A stretch of DNA of 64,000 nt from assembly GCF_028554725.1 (NCBI RefSeq), contig NC_071670.1, positions 30,374,001 through 30,438,000 of the forward strand, written 5' to 3'. The notes beneath the pieces are model-generated. The model was not told the DNA's origin. It did not search any database and saw only the letters and a list, made by a program, of their open reading frames with translations. The first letter of the stretch is position 1, and each line of letters begins with the position of its first letter. The position numbers and the translations under genes are program-made. Positions 13,082 through 26,450 of this stretch are shown here, piece after piece. This DNA is from Zeugodacus cucurbitae (taxonomy: Eukaryota; Arthropoda; Insecta; Diptera; Tephritidae).

Positions 13082-16000
13082 TATTATATTGATTGACTCT
13101 TCGGTACAGAGATAATACAGATTGAGTCTGGCAACATATTGCTATTAATAACTGTATCCAATTTTCTGGAAATTCCAAAGCAAGTGAACCTCGTAAAGTT
13201 TCAATATTTGAAATAACATTATCTAGTTAATTAACGAAGGATTTTTTTAGCCAATTTTGGGTAAAAAATTTGGTATAAATAGTCTGTAGTAATATTACTG
13301 TTCCCAAAATAAATAGTGAGAATAATTAGAGGTATTCTCTAAAACAGTCAAAACTACAGTTCTTTCATATTTTTGATATTGAGAGAATAATAAAAATAAT
13401 ATTTTTTTATTTAATTATATTTTTTCTCGATAACACCGTAAAAGCACAATTCTAACACCAACTATGCTTTTCGATTTTACCATTAATAATTAAGACATTA
13501 CACAGAACTCCTTTGATAATAAATAATTATTTATGTGACAATTTGTACGAAGACCGCTACTGTACGTTACTCTAACTGTCCAGTGGCCATTATCAGCGCA
13601 TAAAATTAGCATAAGTCAGAGTTGAGTGAAATAAATAGTGCAACCGATGGCAATTCATTTGCATACAAAATGCGTGGTTACACACAAACAAACATATATG
13701 CTGCAATTTAAAATATCAATATTTTACACATATTAAGTAGTAGATATGAAACATTTATGATTTTGTCGAGCGTGTCGGGTATTTATCAGACTTTGGGTGC
13801 CCAGCGACAAATTAGCATTTAAATTGACTTAGCAGCCACTTCGTGTAAATTAGCCAAGTTAAGCCGAAAACATCATGAGAAATCAAAATGCAGCAAAGCG
13901 CCAGCAAACAAGCAACAGCAAGCAAGACAATGGTAATGACGCTGTTAGCCCACACATGTGTACATACAAACAGCATTTGTTTTCGCTGTGTCGCCTTGTT
14001 TGCAGCGCTAACAAATTGCTGTCAGCGCAAGATTTATGGCAACCACCATGGGCTATTGGCAGTGGCAAACTCAAAATCAGTTCAATGGATAACTCATTTT
14101 GCCATGCCAACTTAGTGTGCCTTAATAGCATATACTAAAGTATATATGTATGTGCGTAGTTCGCTGTTAGGCGCACTTTGCTGCTAATGGTCACCTTTAA
14201 TTTAATGTTAATGTTTAATGTTTTTAATTATGAATAATTGAAGGAATTATTAGACTCTTAATTGTTGGCTTTCCGCGTGCCACACATTCTAATGTTTATG
14301 AAAACTTTTTCAGAGCAAAGAGTATGAGACAAAAATCACAACTGAAGATCTTATACATAATTGCTGCATATTATTAGACACACATGTATACGAAAGACAT
14401 ATATTTCGGTGTCAAGTGAGCATCTTTGCCAATCGCCTTCAGACTTCGCAAACTGGGACGAGTACTTTAAATTTTAAACCAAATTAACTCTAACTAATTT
14501 AGTCTAAAACAACTAAAAAGTCAAAATATTTTGCGCTTGTTTTGCTCTCAGCATAAATTTGCTACTTTAACGCTCATTCATCAGCGTAATTACGTGTTTT
14601 GTTGAGTGAATGCACTGTAATATGCAGTATTTGCTCTTTAGTTATCTTTTTTCCAATTTTTAAGCGCTTCAACTTTTAAAAGTTTATCGATATTTTTAGA
14701 CGTTTAATACCTTAGAGTTATCGATTTTTTTGCCGTTAATATATTTTGGTTAATGTTTTTTCGATTTTCAACAACCTTGGCAGCAATTTTCAATTTTGGT
14801 TACAAGCTTTGAAGAGCATTTGTAGGCGCGTCATGCCGCAAAGGCATATGATGCGCTTTTTGTTAGAACAATTTGTTTATTTACACATAATTATTTCTCT
14901 TTTTTACTGTGAAGCATTCGAAAATATTTACTCAGTATTGACATTGACAGCTGAGGCTGTTGCTGATGCTGATAGGAGCATAATGCGTTTGCGATAAATC
15001 ATTCGGCGGTAAAAGTCGACAAATTTAGCTGCTGACAGCTGAGGTGTTTGCGGCATTGATTTATTAATGCTGACAATTAGTGGTTTGACAGTTGAACCAA
15101 CACTCTGGTGGGTTTCGTTTCATTTATTGTAAGAAGAAGCAAATAATTATAATTGTTTATGTTTAGAGAATAAATATTTTATAAGGAGATAATATTGCTG
15201 AAGTCATTTTTTTCAAAGCCTCTCAAACTTTATCAAAGTATAGCTGCCAATCCCTAATAATTAAATTTGGTAAGTAAGCAAGGTCGTGAGAGTATCTCGC
15301 TTGCGTCGAATTTATAAAAATCATGTGGTTAGCAAATGTGTTTAGCAGCTGCGTACTTCTTTCGTAAATTTAAAAAACTTAAGTTTATAAACGGCTTGAT
15401 ATTGTCACAAACCTTAGTCTAACAGTCGCTTGTTAGCCTAGGTATATAGGTATATTATCTTAAAGATACACATTTAATGAAGTAAAACTATTATCAGCCT
15501 TTGTGACGCCATTTAAGCGAGATCTTGGGGAAAAAGTTCGTCCTTCATTTAAGTAAAATTGCACTAAGATCGTTTGAATAAATCTCGAGTTCTCTTTCTT
15601 GACTACCGACGTTGTAAACATAGGCTTAAGCCACACCGGATTAGTCAAAAACATCTTTGACTAATAAGACACAAATACTTATTTTGCTCTAATCCACACC
15701 AAGCGAACATGCGTTTTTGTCTCGTCTTGTTTGGTGTGGTTGTCACATACGAAGCAGCCCATATATCGTATCAGACAAGAAAATACGTATTGACTAATTT
15801 GGTGTATGTTGAGCCATAGTTTAAAAGAAAACACTACTTTGAGTGACTTAACAGCTACCCTATTCCATTACTTTGAGCGGCTATATTCTAAAGATGTAGA
15901 TTTTAACAAGTTAATAAAAATAATCGATTTATAAAAGCCGAAAACCCATATAACCCCTAAAGTTTTTTTGAATAATCGCCCATCGACAAACATTGACAAA

Positions 16001-16353
16001 TCTCCGAGTGCTTTTCTTCTGTTCTCTTTTACTTACATTTTAAAATCCAGCAAAATTTCATTTGTCAGATAGCTAAAAGGCACATATCAAAAGTTTGCCA
16101 TAAAAGTAAATCAACCCGGTTCAATAGGCGATCGAAGAGAAACAATGCTGTCAGGTTTAAGATAAAAGACTAAATTAATACTTTCATAATTTAAGTAAAA
16201 CCAAAATTAAACCTCTTGGTTATGCTTACAAATTTGATACATATAAAGATTATTTATTCTTATTTATTAAAAAATTTCAATATATATCATGCAATTAATT
16301 AAAATTTGTATGTCATACTTCCTTTCTGAAATAATTATGGATCATCGTTACTA
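13082..16353. other. AT-rich non-coding stretch, no gene seen
   Basis: Chance frames occur at 13875-14138 on both strands, where CAGC/GCAA-rich sequence keeps stops rare, and at 14746-14997. There is a locally GC-richer patch at 13860-14110. None shows a protein family signature. No element ends were recognised. Confidence 0.4.
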
Positions 16354-16355
16354 TA

Positions 16356-17890
16356 CCCCAGTCAAATAATTATATGTGCATTTCTGCTTTTGTTTATATT
16401 ATTCACTGTTATTTTTGCGGTAAATGTGGAATGAAAGGTTGATATGACCGTTACTATGCAACGAAAATTGTTTCATACTTTTCTCGTTCGTTGTACAGTT
16501 ACATTAAGAATGTGCTTGTGAATTGGGTATTGCATAGTAAATATTTATATGTGCAAAATCAGTTTAGCGGATCTTTTTTACTGATAGTGTCGCAGCAAAA
16601 ACTTTTTTTGCTAAAATTTGTTTTCAAAATTATTGTAGGTGCATTAACTTAATGAATTATTAAAAAATTGATTACATTTATTTAACTTTAAGCCTAAAAT
16701 GCCTCGTGGTACTAGTTTATCAGCCGAGGAACAAGTAAAAATCATAGGAATGCATGAAAGCGGTTCCAAAATGGCTCTACACCAAAGCGACATCGGAACT
16801 GTATCTCAAAATTTCTTAAAACCCCCACTAATTATGGTTTAGTGCGACGCAGCGACGAAAAACAACATTGATGAGCGGTGCGAAAGGATGATTCGACGGC
16901 TAGTAGTTGCGGACTTGATAAGCAGCGATCAAATATGGACCTAGTTAAGAAAAAAAATCACAATAAATATAATTTTTCCAATTATACATAAAAATCAGTT
17001 TCTGAAACACATCTCCATGGCACCTAAACCAACGGTAAAGAAAGACACAATAAAGCACATTTGAGGTTTGCAAATAAATACCAATTCTGTGCCGATGAGT
17101 GATAGAATACAGTCTTTAGTGACGAAAAAAATTAAATTTGGTCGGTCCAGGTCATTGGAAGAAATATTGGAGAGATGTTTCGGAAGCGGTACCTTGATTT
17201 CATGGGCTGCATTTTGCTGCTGTGGAAAGCTATCTACATGTTTTATATTCACTCAAATGAATGTTAATATCAATGTAGATCTTTTGGACAGCGAGTTAAT
17301 AAAATTTGCTGGCAATATTTACGGCATATAACTGGACATATCGAAAGGATAACGCTTCAACCCACACGAAGAACATCTTTAACGACCGGAAAATTCCGGT
17401 ATTACAATGTGCAGCATTGAATTCGAACCTAAATCCTATTGGGGATCTCTGGGGGAACCTCTCTGCTCCTGTTTTCCAAAACGGAAAGCAGTTTGAAACA
17501 GTACATCACCTTAAATTAGCCATAAAGCAAGAATTTGCCAATATTTACATAACTTTTCTTATTATTCTCTGATTAAGCAGCTTAATTTGGTTTTAAAATA
17601 TAAGGACAATTCTACTGACTATTAAAATAAAAATTTCTTTCAGTTAAACTCAAATGTTTAGGCTTTACTGGTAAAAATAGTAAAATGCACATATAAATAT
17701 TTACCATTAGCCTAAACTTCAATTCTGTTTTATAGTTTAAAAAATATTTTGAAATTTGTTAATTTTTGGTTTTTTTTTATATCGTATACATTAATAATAA
17801 CAAACCTGCATACACAGAAATATTTTGCAATTTTGTAATCTTTAATTTTTTTTGCCAAAAGTTCATGCACATATAATTATTTGACTGAGG
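16356..17890 (+). mobile_element. Tc3-like DNA transposon, full span, inactive
   Basis: The two ends are inverted repeats of about 26 bases: 16356-16381 (CCCCAGTCAAATAATTATAT plus GTGCAT) and 17865-17890, whose complement starts CCTCAGTCAAATAATTATAT. A TA dinucleotide flanks each end (16354-16355 and 17891-17892), the signature of Tc1/mariner integration. A second, inner inverted pair (TAAATATTTATATGTGCA near 16537-16555 and its complement near 17683-17702) resembles the internal transposase-binding repeats known in Tc3. A degenerate transposase lies between them. The whole unit is 1,535 bases. Confidence 0.8.
16699..17600 (+). pseudogene. Tc3-like transposase pseudogene
   Basis: The frame begins Met-Pro-Arg-Gly-Thr-Ser-Leu-Ser-Ala-Glu-Glu, as Tc3-type transposases do, followed by a region like the first helix-turn-helix and, near 16880, Arg-Cys-Glu-Arg-Met-Ile-Arg-Arg-Leu-Val. 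The first catalytic aspartate is visible as Phe-Ser-Asp-Glu-Lys near 17115-17130. The middle (17170-17300) reads Gly-Ser-Gly-Thr-Leu-Ile-Ser-Trp-Ala-Ala-Phe-Cys. The second aspartate is in Lys-Asp-Asn-Ala-Ser-Thr-His (about 17347-17367). The third site reads Asn-Ser-Asn-Leu-Asn-Pro-Ile-Gly-Asp-Leu-Trp-Gly, with Asn where the family has Asp. Several frame shifts and stops break it, so it cannot be functional. Confidence 0.75.
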
Positions 17891-17892
17891 TA

Positions 17893-20340
17893 TATCCACG
17901 TATGTACGTATGTACAATACAATACTAATATTATTTACATTAAAATATGAAAATTTGAGCGAAAACAAGTTTGTGCATTGGTGCATTGTGTCGCAGAATT
18001 TAATATCATGTGTATTTTTTATCTTTTTCTTTAAGCGCTTTTCGCTAATGTCGCTTTGTGAGTAGTTCGCATATTCGCACGGTATTAAATAGCTGTAGAA
18101 ACAGCTACCACTCGTGTTACGCCTTCCAGGCGTTAATTAAACGTTTTTACACACATTCGACGACTGCTTGCTTGACTTATATGAATAACTATATTTGTTT
18201 CAGCAAAGTCATTTGCAACTCACATTATATTCTGGTCAGTTTCTCATTGTCGGTTTATTTCGAAGGGCTATTTTCAAAAGATTTGATTACAATTATGTTT
18301 TCATATACCTAAAGTTCTTATACATTTACTGATTGCCCAGCAAAAATAACTAAACTGCTTCTTCGGGAAGGATCACTGTCGGTAGTTTGAGATTGCTTAA
18401 CGAAAAAATTTATTTTATAAATTCAAATTAATGTCAATACAATTTGTTATGCTGTCGAGTTTCAATATACTTAAACAAACACCTTTGTTTTACTTTAGAA
18501 GAACTTTCATTAAAATGAATAAGATTTTTCGTTATGCCTATACTTGTTGGTAATCAATAACAATTTGATTTTGGAATTTTGAAACGAAAGTAGTTAGATG
18601 TCAACATTTTATCCATTCCCCAGAAATAAAAAAAAAATTCTGCTAAGTTCTTAGTACTCATATTAATTTAGTTCTGTTCGATTTGCCACTCGCTTATTAA
18701 AAGAAAGTTGTTTGTCACTATTATTTGATGTGAGAAAGAAACTAATTTTAAGTGAAAATTAGTAATATTCGTGGATATCAAACTTCTTGGGTAATGAACA
18801 TAATATTTTCTGAAAAGTTTTAGTCCCTATAATTTTATTACACATTTAATAAACTCGATAATCATTATCTCGATGAAATAATTAAATTATGACATATTAG
18901 AAAGATAATTTCTCAAATAACAGAATTTAAGCTTTGTACATAGGTAAGTAAAGTTTGAAAAATCTTGAAAAATTGCATTTATCCTTACAGTATGGTGAAT
19001 TAGTTTCTATTAATACTGGAAGTTAATGGTTTTTCGCACAGAAGTTAATTGATCAATAAATCGGCCTTCGCTCGATTAAAGCGCAGATTTAGATCGATTT
19101 ACAAAAAAATACTCGAAAAATCGAACACAAATCGAGTTGAAAATGCAACTCTGCGGTTTTTGTCTACGCTGTGGGCTGAACTGTACTGGGCTGTGTTTAT
19201 TCATAAAATAACAGTAAAGGCATCAGGTTGTAGTTGATAACTAACCAAATTCTTTTGAACAGCGAAAACCAACATGTACAACAGCTGATCGTTAATCGAG
19301 AAGCCGATAGTGAGAAAGACAAAAACTATTTTCTCAATTATAATCTCAATGTATTAAATTAATTTGGTTGTGCGAAAAGGCTCTGACACAGAAAAGATGG
19401 AGGAAAGTTGAAATAAAATGTTTGTGGTTTGTTCATCAATATTTTATTTATGTAATCTGCCGATATTCCCTCTACGAACAAATTCTATTCTCTATTCAAT
19501 TCAGTTCTCAATTAAAGTTATTTTAATATAATTATCCAGAAATCCTCAGATTCAGATATTGACTTCGAAAATGATTGGGATGAGTATTTTACCACGCTAT
19601 TCACCATTATGTAGGACAGTCACACATACAGCAACCTAAACCATTGCACAAAGCTATAAAGATTAACAAATAGTCTGAACAATTTACAACGCATGTGCCA
19701 TCACTGTTGTGGCTACCGAAATTTAAATAAAGCCGAATAACAAAATCACTGTAATTATGGCATTACAATTTTAATTTGATTTTACTCATTATTCTAAGAT
19801 TTTCAAACGAACAAGCGCAAGCGGGTTGTGCAAAACGCAAAAGTCGCGAGATTTTTTCCCATTATTTGCATTTTTCCATTCGCAAGCAATTTGTTCCGTA
19901 ATTAATTGAACAACAGTCCAGCAACAGCACCGCAACGCAGCGTAGCGCAGCACGCCGCACCGCACTGTTGCACAACAACACCAAAAAAAGGCAAAAGCAC
20001 ACAATTAAACGGCATGCGGTGCACAGCTGGTCCGAATGCTTATAATCAACGTACACACCTTCGAGTGTAAGTATAAAAAATATATGAGCAAAAAAATATA
20101 TATGTATAAGTAAGTGACCAACTGCGCAGGCGCAGGCGCGTCTACCCCACAAGCGCATATTTGTTCTTAATTATGATGGCAAGTTGTATCAAAGGTTGGC
20201 GGTGCCGCTGCTTGGCGGAGTGGAGTAGAAGAAAGACGCTGCGCATGCGCCACTGCTGCGCAATCAAATTCGTTTTATTTTCTAGAATTGCTACACATTT
20301 AAGTAGTTTGTGAATTGCTGTTTTCAAGCACTTTTCAGTC
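17893..20340. other. non-coding stretch, GC-richer toward the right end
   Basis: 17.9-19.8 kb is AT-rich and without a recognised gene or repeat end. From about 19.79 to 20.34 kb the sequence becomes richer in GC and in CAGCAAC/GCAGCG words, which keeps minus-strand frames open (19789-20004, 19862-20158). Their Cys/Ala-rich translations reflect composition rather than a protein family. This patch may be a promoter-proximal region for the candidate exon that follows. Confidence 0.35.
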
Positions 20341-20447
20341 ACTCACTCACTCAATGCGCACTCGAGTATTTTATCATTTTGACAGGTGGCTGCGCTGCGC
20401 TGAATTCACACGTTTTGCCAGCGCTCAATTGTACTCGATTGTAATTC

Positions 20448-20702
20448 AGTTGAGTTGCTCGCGCAGAACGGCCACTGTATTTAAAAATTAATTATGAACA
20501 CATTAAAGTGACGCAAATCGAAAAAAGAATAATGTTGATTTAATGCAAATTAAAAATAAATATGAATAAATAAGTTGCGAAAAATGCGAGCAGAAAATCT
20601 CTCAGATTATATAAATGTGGAGTGACTCATTGAAGTGACTATTAATTACACTTGAATGATGTTGAATTGAAAAAGAAGTGATTTTGTGATTTGTACGCGC
20701 GA
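20448..20702 (+). promoter_or_regulatory. candidate promoter and untranslated first exon
   Basis: TTCAGTTG at 20445-20452 fits the insect initiator. An AGAACGG word lies about 20 bases downstream, and CGCGCAGAACGG (20460-20471) agrees at 10 of 12 positions with the motif-ten element, though about five bases nearer the start than expected. The sequence then runs without a long frame to CGA|GTAAGTGTG at 20700-20708, a good splice donor. This layout would suit an untranslated first exon with a long intron. All parts are short consensus matches, so this is a guess. Confidence 0.2.
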
Positions 20703-23700
20703 GTAAGTGTGTTCTGGTTACCCTGCAAGGAAACTAAAAGTACATATTACCGGACACCAAGTTACTATTCTTAAATAAATAAGCACAAGAAATTAAGAAC
20801 TCTTAACTCTTAACACATTAGATGGAAATTTACAGATTTTTCTTGGTACAAGGTATTGCCATTACTCTTCTTAGAACAATTTGAATAGAATATTACACTT
20901 TGCCTGTGGTATATTCCGCACCCCCCTCCCCGCCCATTAACAATATCACAGCCACCTCCAGGGTACAATAAACTTCAGTACAAACTATAGGCCTACAGAG
21001 ACAAACTCTTTGCCCGACCTTGTGGGTTAGAGAGTTTTATGCAAATTCCTGAAATTTCTGTCAATATTATATTCACGATCATGGTGAACTTTGTCCTCTA
21101 TATATGTAGTTAGGATTCTTCCAGAAACGAATGTTTACCTTATTATGACCTAATTAAGGGCTTTTAACATCACCTAAATTACCCGATTACTTTTTTCCTA
21201 AGCTCGTAGCCAAAGAGGAAAATCAAGATATTCATTCTTAATTTTGCTTGAAAGTGTGGTGTGCCATGAGACCTATACCACTCTACTAATAAGTTCTTAG
21301 AAGGAATTCTCCTTTTTCAAACATGCTGATATTCTTTGAAAAAATTCTCCCACACTAGCCAGTTTATTTATGTCCGCAACGAAATCTATAATCGCATTAC
21401 GCGGTTAAAAGCAAGCTTTGTTTCACTTTCACACGCCATTACTGAATGATCTGCTAATGCGTTGCTATTGAATTACCAAACAATCGAAACACACAAAAAC
21501 AACCGAAACGACACAAAGCCCGCAATAAAACCTCTTTCATATGGGTGTAAATTGCTGGAGCACGTGCGTAATTGATCGCTTGATTTGATGTATGTATTTA
21601 TATTCATAGCAACCCTTGTGGAAAAAATTGGTTTTGATTATTTGTGCTTTTTACGGAATTGATCGTTGAAGATCTTGAACATGAGAGTCTGACTTCAGTG
21701 GCATAAAATATTTAACTGGGTATCGTAAAACAATTTCTCAAAAACTAGAACATGAAAATATTTATTTCATTATCAGTGATATATCAGAGGCATTCAAATC
21801 CTTTATACTCGTAGATCGATTCAGTACATCTGTAACTGTATATTTTAACATAAGGCGCGTCCAAATCAGTCTCTTAGTCAGTCAATATCTGTTGCATTTA
21901 CTGGCAGAAGCTCGAGTTAAGGTAACAAAAGATATCGTAGCCAAGGAAATAAGTCAGCGCTCTTTTCACCAGATTTTGCTTCTTGAAACTGTCAAAACTC
22001 AAAGATCAGTTGCAGGCATTGGGATATTGATTTAGGATATTCACTGAAGAAACTAAGAGACTTCCACGTGCTTATAAAGACGATATGTTTTTTTTTTATT
22101 ATTTTTTTAAACATATGGCAACTTTGTTAAAGCAAGATCAGCAGTACATATTCTTCAGTTCATCAGGTTACCGATATTTCTCTAGATTAACAATTTGTTT
22201 GCCAAAGATTTTTCGAACGAGTGAAACTGTAGTCAAATAAAATTTGATTTGAAAGCTGTAAGCATTCTTTCCTACTTTTTGCTACCGTTATTGTAGTATT
22301 TATTAATCTAATCAATTTATTTTTCTTATATTTTTCAAACAGCTGGCAATATACTTCGAAATCTAGAGCAAAACATAAGATTGTCAAGGTCAAAAATTAC
22401 GAAACAAACTGCTATTACTAAATTCGCAGTAACATTTCGAACATTTAAACCAGTAACGCGAAATCATTTCAAATCTCAAAAATTTATTTACACATATGTA
22501 TGTATTTATGTACATAGATGCTTTTGCAATGCAGATAAACAAAATATTTCTGTTCACTTTGATTATATCATTCAGGTTGTGTGCGGTGCGCGTATGTTAT
22601 TCAAAAAATATAATCACGCAGAGCAGAGTACATTTTGAAAAATCTGTTTTCATTGTAAAAGGGCAGACACATGTGGGCAACATGCGAATATGATAAATGA
22701 GTTGCACTACGCCCCCTTTCACCCAAATTTATTTTGCGAATATTTTCGATTTACAAATTTCGGTGCGATTGTGTTAAACATTAGATAGGAAAAGTGATAT
22801 TCGTATGTCTGTCAAAATGTGTGATTTTACTTTATGAAAGTTATCATGATTGGCAGCTTTTTCAAATTTTACAATCAATATTGCGTTGGCAAGCACGTGT
22901 ATTGGTTATTTTCGAAAAAGGCATTAGCGAGTTCAAAATTTCATTAAATTCGAATGCCGCTTGGAATGAGGCTAATTGTGCGCAGAGCAAATGTTTGCCA
23001 AAAATATAGTATAGCAACGATATAATTAAACTGTTAACATTGACTAATCCTTTGCATATTTGTGCGCACATTTAATAAATATTATGGTTTCTGGTTTGCA
23101 CTTGACCTGAAAGTATTAGATACAAGTTAGTATAAGTACTTCGATATGTATTAAAATTTTGTTAAATACCGTTCATTTGGTAAAAAACTGTATTACTGTA
23201 AGTAACTTTTTTAAACATTATTATTATTAGTTTCTTGTTAATATTGATTATTTATGCTTCGATTTTATTTTTAATTTTTTTAAATAAAAAGTTTAAACTA
23301 TTGAACAGTTAAAACCCCAACACTTTATAACCCTAGTTAAAGAATTACTCAATTACATTATACTCGTACTGTCGACAATTACCAATATTTTGTCACCTGA
23401 TTTAAGTCCTTCAATTCGTTGGCGTTGGCAGCACAATGGCATATTTTACTTCAAAACCCATGCGCACATCATTAATACTTGCAGCGTATGTCACTTGCTG
23501 AGACATTTCCTCGTTCTAGTTAAATTAAATTCAGTATTTGACACTTGATGTGAATTAAAGCAAAATGAGTTGAAATGAGATGACAGTTATCAGATTTATG
23601 CACAAAATGCCAGTAACAACAAGTAAAATGCAGTGATCGTAGGTAGCACCATAGCTATCGTGTTACCTCACAAACGAAAAAATACAAAATATATGGTACC

Positions 23701-25273
23701 CTGATGGTTGTATCTACACATATACGTATGTATATAGTATATGACATATACGTATGTATATAGTATATGTAAACATATAGATAAACGAATGACAATGCAT
23801 TTTAACATTGATTTGACAATTTTATATACATAGTCCTACAACGAATATGCACCGAAATTTCACTAAATTTTACTTGCTTTTTGAGAATATATCAAGCGAC
23901 ATAGTATTTTATTCAATAAAGCTCCACAATAAGAGTAAAGATGGAATCTCCTTCCTTACATCAAAAGTGTTTATCAACCTTCTCATCCAAAAGTTGATGT
24001 TCATATTGGCAAGTTTTAAAGAAACGTATATTTCTAGATAAATATAATAGAATGAGTATTTTACCACTCCACTTTTGAAGTACAGCTTCATTAAATATCA
24101 TATGAACATTTGAATACATGTAACGTGAGAGAAGGCCTGCCTGCTATTATTATATAATAAATTCACAATAACAAACTGTTTAATAATGGCACAGACCTCC
24201 ACAAATATTATTGCAATTGTACTAAAGCTTGAATCAATAATGCTAATTGACCAGTTCAGAATAAGCTTGTAAGTAGTTCAATTAACCTCTTGTGGGCAGA
24301 AAAATCAACCAGCGCTCGCCAAGCTCATCCTAAACTCAGCCGAGAGGTACTATTATAGACCGCAAGATGACAGTGCCGTTCAAATTCGTTTTCTGACTGA
24401 TAATAAGGAACTGAGTGTTTCCATTTTTGCAATCTCGTCGACTTTACAGTTTCCAGTGATTTCTCTAACACTCTCAAACCCTAATATGTTCAATATGTAT
24501 CTTTGGAATCATTAGCTCAGCTATGTCGGTCATCTCTTTTTACGTTCATTCACAAACATTTTGTAATTTTTTTTTGATATTTCGCTCGTTTAGACTTTTA
24601 CTAAGTTCATCATTTTTGATACTCATTGAACCACTTGCGTTATTCGGGGTCAAAGGATAAACCTTATCAAGCAATTATTCGTTATCAACAGCATTTTTTC
24701 ACCAAATAATGGTAGTTCACTAACCACCAAACCATAGGAGAGAAACTTTTCAGTCTGCTTAGCATAAGCTGAATCTTAGCCATGCGTCTTCCAAAGATAT
24801 GAGCATTAATTACTTACACATTTCTAATTATATATAAATCTAAAATAAGAAATGTTAACGAAAATATTGCTTTTCATCAAAAATCAATAGAAGAACCCAA
24901 CCTTCTCCCATATAATTCCTCTATTGATTCACATAACCAACACACATTTACATTTATCTCGGAAAACACTTGGCACAATGTGTGATACCGTAATTTATTT
25001 ATATCTCGATTTATTCAAACCCATACTTCCATATCTCAGCTTTAAAAACAATAATAAAAACAATGCAAATATCTTGATTTTATTCCGATGTCTACTGACA
25101 TGTTATTACAAAATTATTCCTTCTGCATTACATAATTGTCTCAACCACAGTAATCGATGACTGCATATGACCACCAAGTGGCCATAAAAGCGCAAAGCAA
25201 ATGTTTTATTCATAGAAAAAGTGTAGTTTTGCAAATGTGAGCATCATGGCTGAATCCCCTGACAATGCGATTA
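20703..25273. other. AT-rich non-coding stretch, no gene seen
   Basis: No supported coding region. Frames of 60-85 codons near 22187-23071 and 23847-25160 have Lys/Ile/Phe-rich translations typical of chance in AT-rich DNA. A perfect 26-base tandem pair occurs at 23718-23769, listed separately. Confidence 0.4.
23718..23769. repeat. 26-base unit repeated twice in tandem
   Basis: The unit starts ACATATACGTATGTATATAG and is present at 23718-23743 and again, identically, at 23744-23769. It is itself rich in alternating purine-pyrimidine steps. A young slippage-type duplication is the simplest reading. Confidence 0.85.
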
Positions 25274-25621
25274 ATCATGGATAGGGATGGCAACGATTAA
25301 TCATTTGATTAAATTAATCGATTATTTTCATTTAATTTACGATTTAATTGCATCGAAACACCTTTTCAAATTACTCGACTATTACTCGAGTAATTGCAAA
25401 ATAATCGCAAACAGCATTTTCAAATTTAATACATTTTATATTCATCTAAGTTAGCTTACAAGGGTCGAAATTGGTCACATCAGTCATTAATGAGTGCAAA
25501 CGTTGTAAACATAGTTAAATTCTAATATGTCAACGTAGTTTAATATCAAAAAATGAATATCTGGTAACACTCCATTTACAGTTAAGTCAAACGCATTTTA
25601 CGTTCAGTTGTTTGAAGTGCA

Positions 25622-25741
25622 ATGGCGCCAGTTAAAAGCGAAGTATGGAAATTTTTTAATAAAATAAGCAATAACTACGTTAAATATCAACTCAAATATC
25701 AAAAGCGGGTGCAACTGCGACCGAAAAACGCAATCGTTTGA
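25622..25741 (+). pseudogene. hAT transposase N-terminal relic (BED zinc-finger-like)
   Basis: From the ATG at 25622 the frame reads Met-Ala-Pro-Val-Lys-Ser-Glu-Val-Trp-Lys-Phe-Phe-Asn-Lys, then Asn-Asn-Tyr-Val-Lys-Tyr, before a stop at 25739-25741. Ser-x-Val-Trp-x-Phe-Phe followed by Lys-x-x-x-x-Tyr-Val-Lys is how BED-type zinc fingers at the start of many hAT transposases begin. The zinc-binding cysteines expected next are not present (Tyr and Lys-Tyr instead), so the finger is broken. Its position inside hAT-type termini supports the reading. The rest of the transposase is not recognisable. Confidence 0.45.
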
Positions 25742-25941
25742 CAACAAAACGTTTATCGAAATTGCTTTTTCTTCAAACTTGGTTGAACAGACTTCTAAAT
25801 TTTCTTGACTTCATGAATATATTTTCCTTTTAAGACAAATGAATTTTTAATACGATATTTTAATTTTATTTACGTTTTTGTTTTTGTGTATATACCAACA
25901 CAATTTGAATGTCTGAAATAAGAATATAGTCTCCTATTTAC

Positions 25942-26450
25942 TGCTACTTTGGACTGAGTAGGCAATTGAAAAGTAAAGTCCTCTCTCGACGAACCAAAAT
26001 CAAACTCTATAAGTCGCTTATCATTCCCGTCCTGCTTTATGGTGCAGAAGCTTGGACGATGTCAACATCAGATGAGACGACACTAGGAGTTTTCGAGAGG
26101 AATTTTGCGCAAGATTTACGGACCTCAGAACATTTGCAACGACGAATACCGCAGACGATTGGAAGAGTTCAGCGAATAAAAAGACAGCGGCTACGCTGGC
26201 TAGGTCATGTTGTCCGAATGGACGAAAACACTCCAGCTCTGAAAGTGTTCGATGCAGTACCCGCCGGAGGAAGCCGAGGAAGGAGAAGGCCTCCACTCCG
26301 TTGGAGGGACCAGGTGGAGAGTGACCTGGTTACACTTGGAATCTCCAACTGGCGCCGAACTTCGAAGGAAAGAGAGGAGTGGCGCGCTCTCATCGATTCG
26401 GCTATAACCGTCTAAACGGTTGAACGCCAATCACATACATACATACATAT
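25942..26450 (+). mobile_element. RTE-like non-LTR retrotransposon, 3' end fragment
   Basis: A 5'-truncated copy of the family that has its best copy at 55.2-57.7 kb. The match starts at TGCTACTTTGGACTGAGTAGG and covers the last part of the reverse-transcriptase protein (frame 25966-26415), ending ... Asp-Ser-Ala-Ile-Thr-Val and TAA. Relative to the best copy there is a frame-changing deletion around 26098-26170, where the Arg-Lys-Ile-Tyr-Gly-Pro and Trp-Asn-Asp-Glu-Leu segments are lost and reading frame is regained. Leu-Arg-Trp-Leu-Gly-His-Val-Val-Arg-Met is intact. It ends in a (CATA)n tail at 26432-26450. Confidence 0.85.

Noticed and set aside
13875..14138. Three overlapping frames of 75-87 codons
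   Set aside because: Open on both strands because of CAGCAA-rich composition; the translations have no signature and no splice context supports a gene.
15655..15820. Possible MITE suggested by two ACTAAT words
   Set aside because: The words are too short and the flanks do not form a consistent inverted repeat or target duplication.
19789..20158. Cys/Ala-rich minus-strand frames
   Set aside because: They mirror a GCAACAGC-rich tract. Cys-Cys-Cys runs are a composition effect, not a cysteine-rich peptide with a signal sequence.
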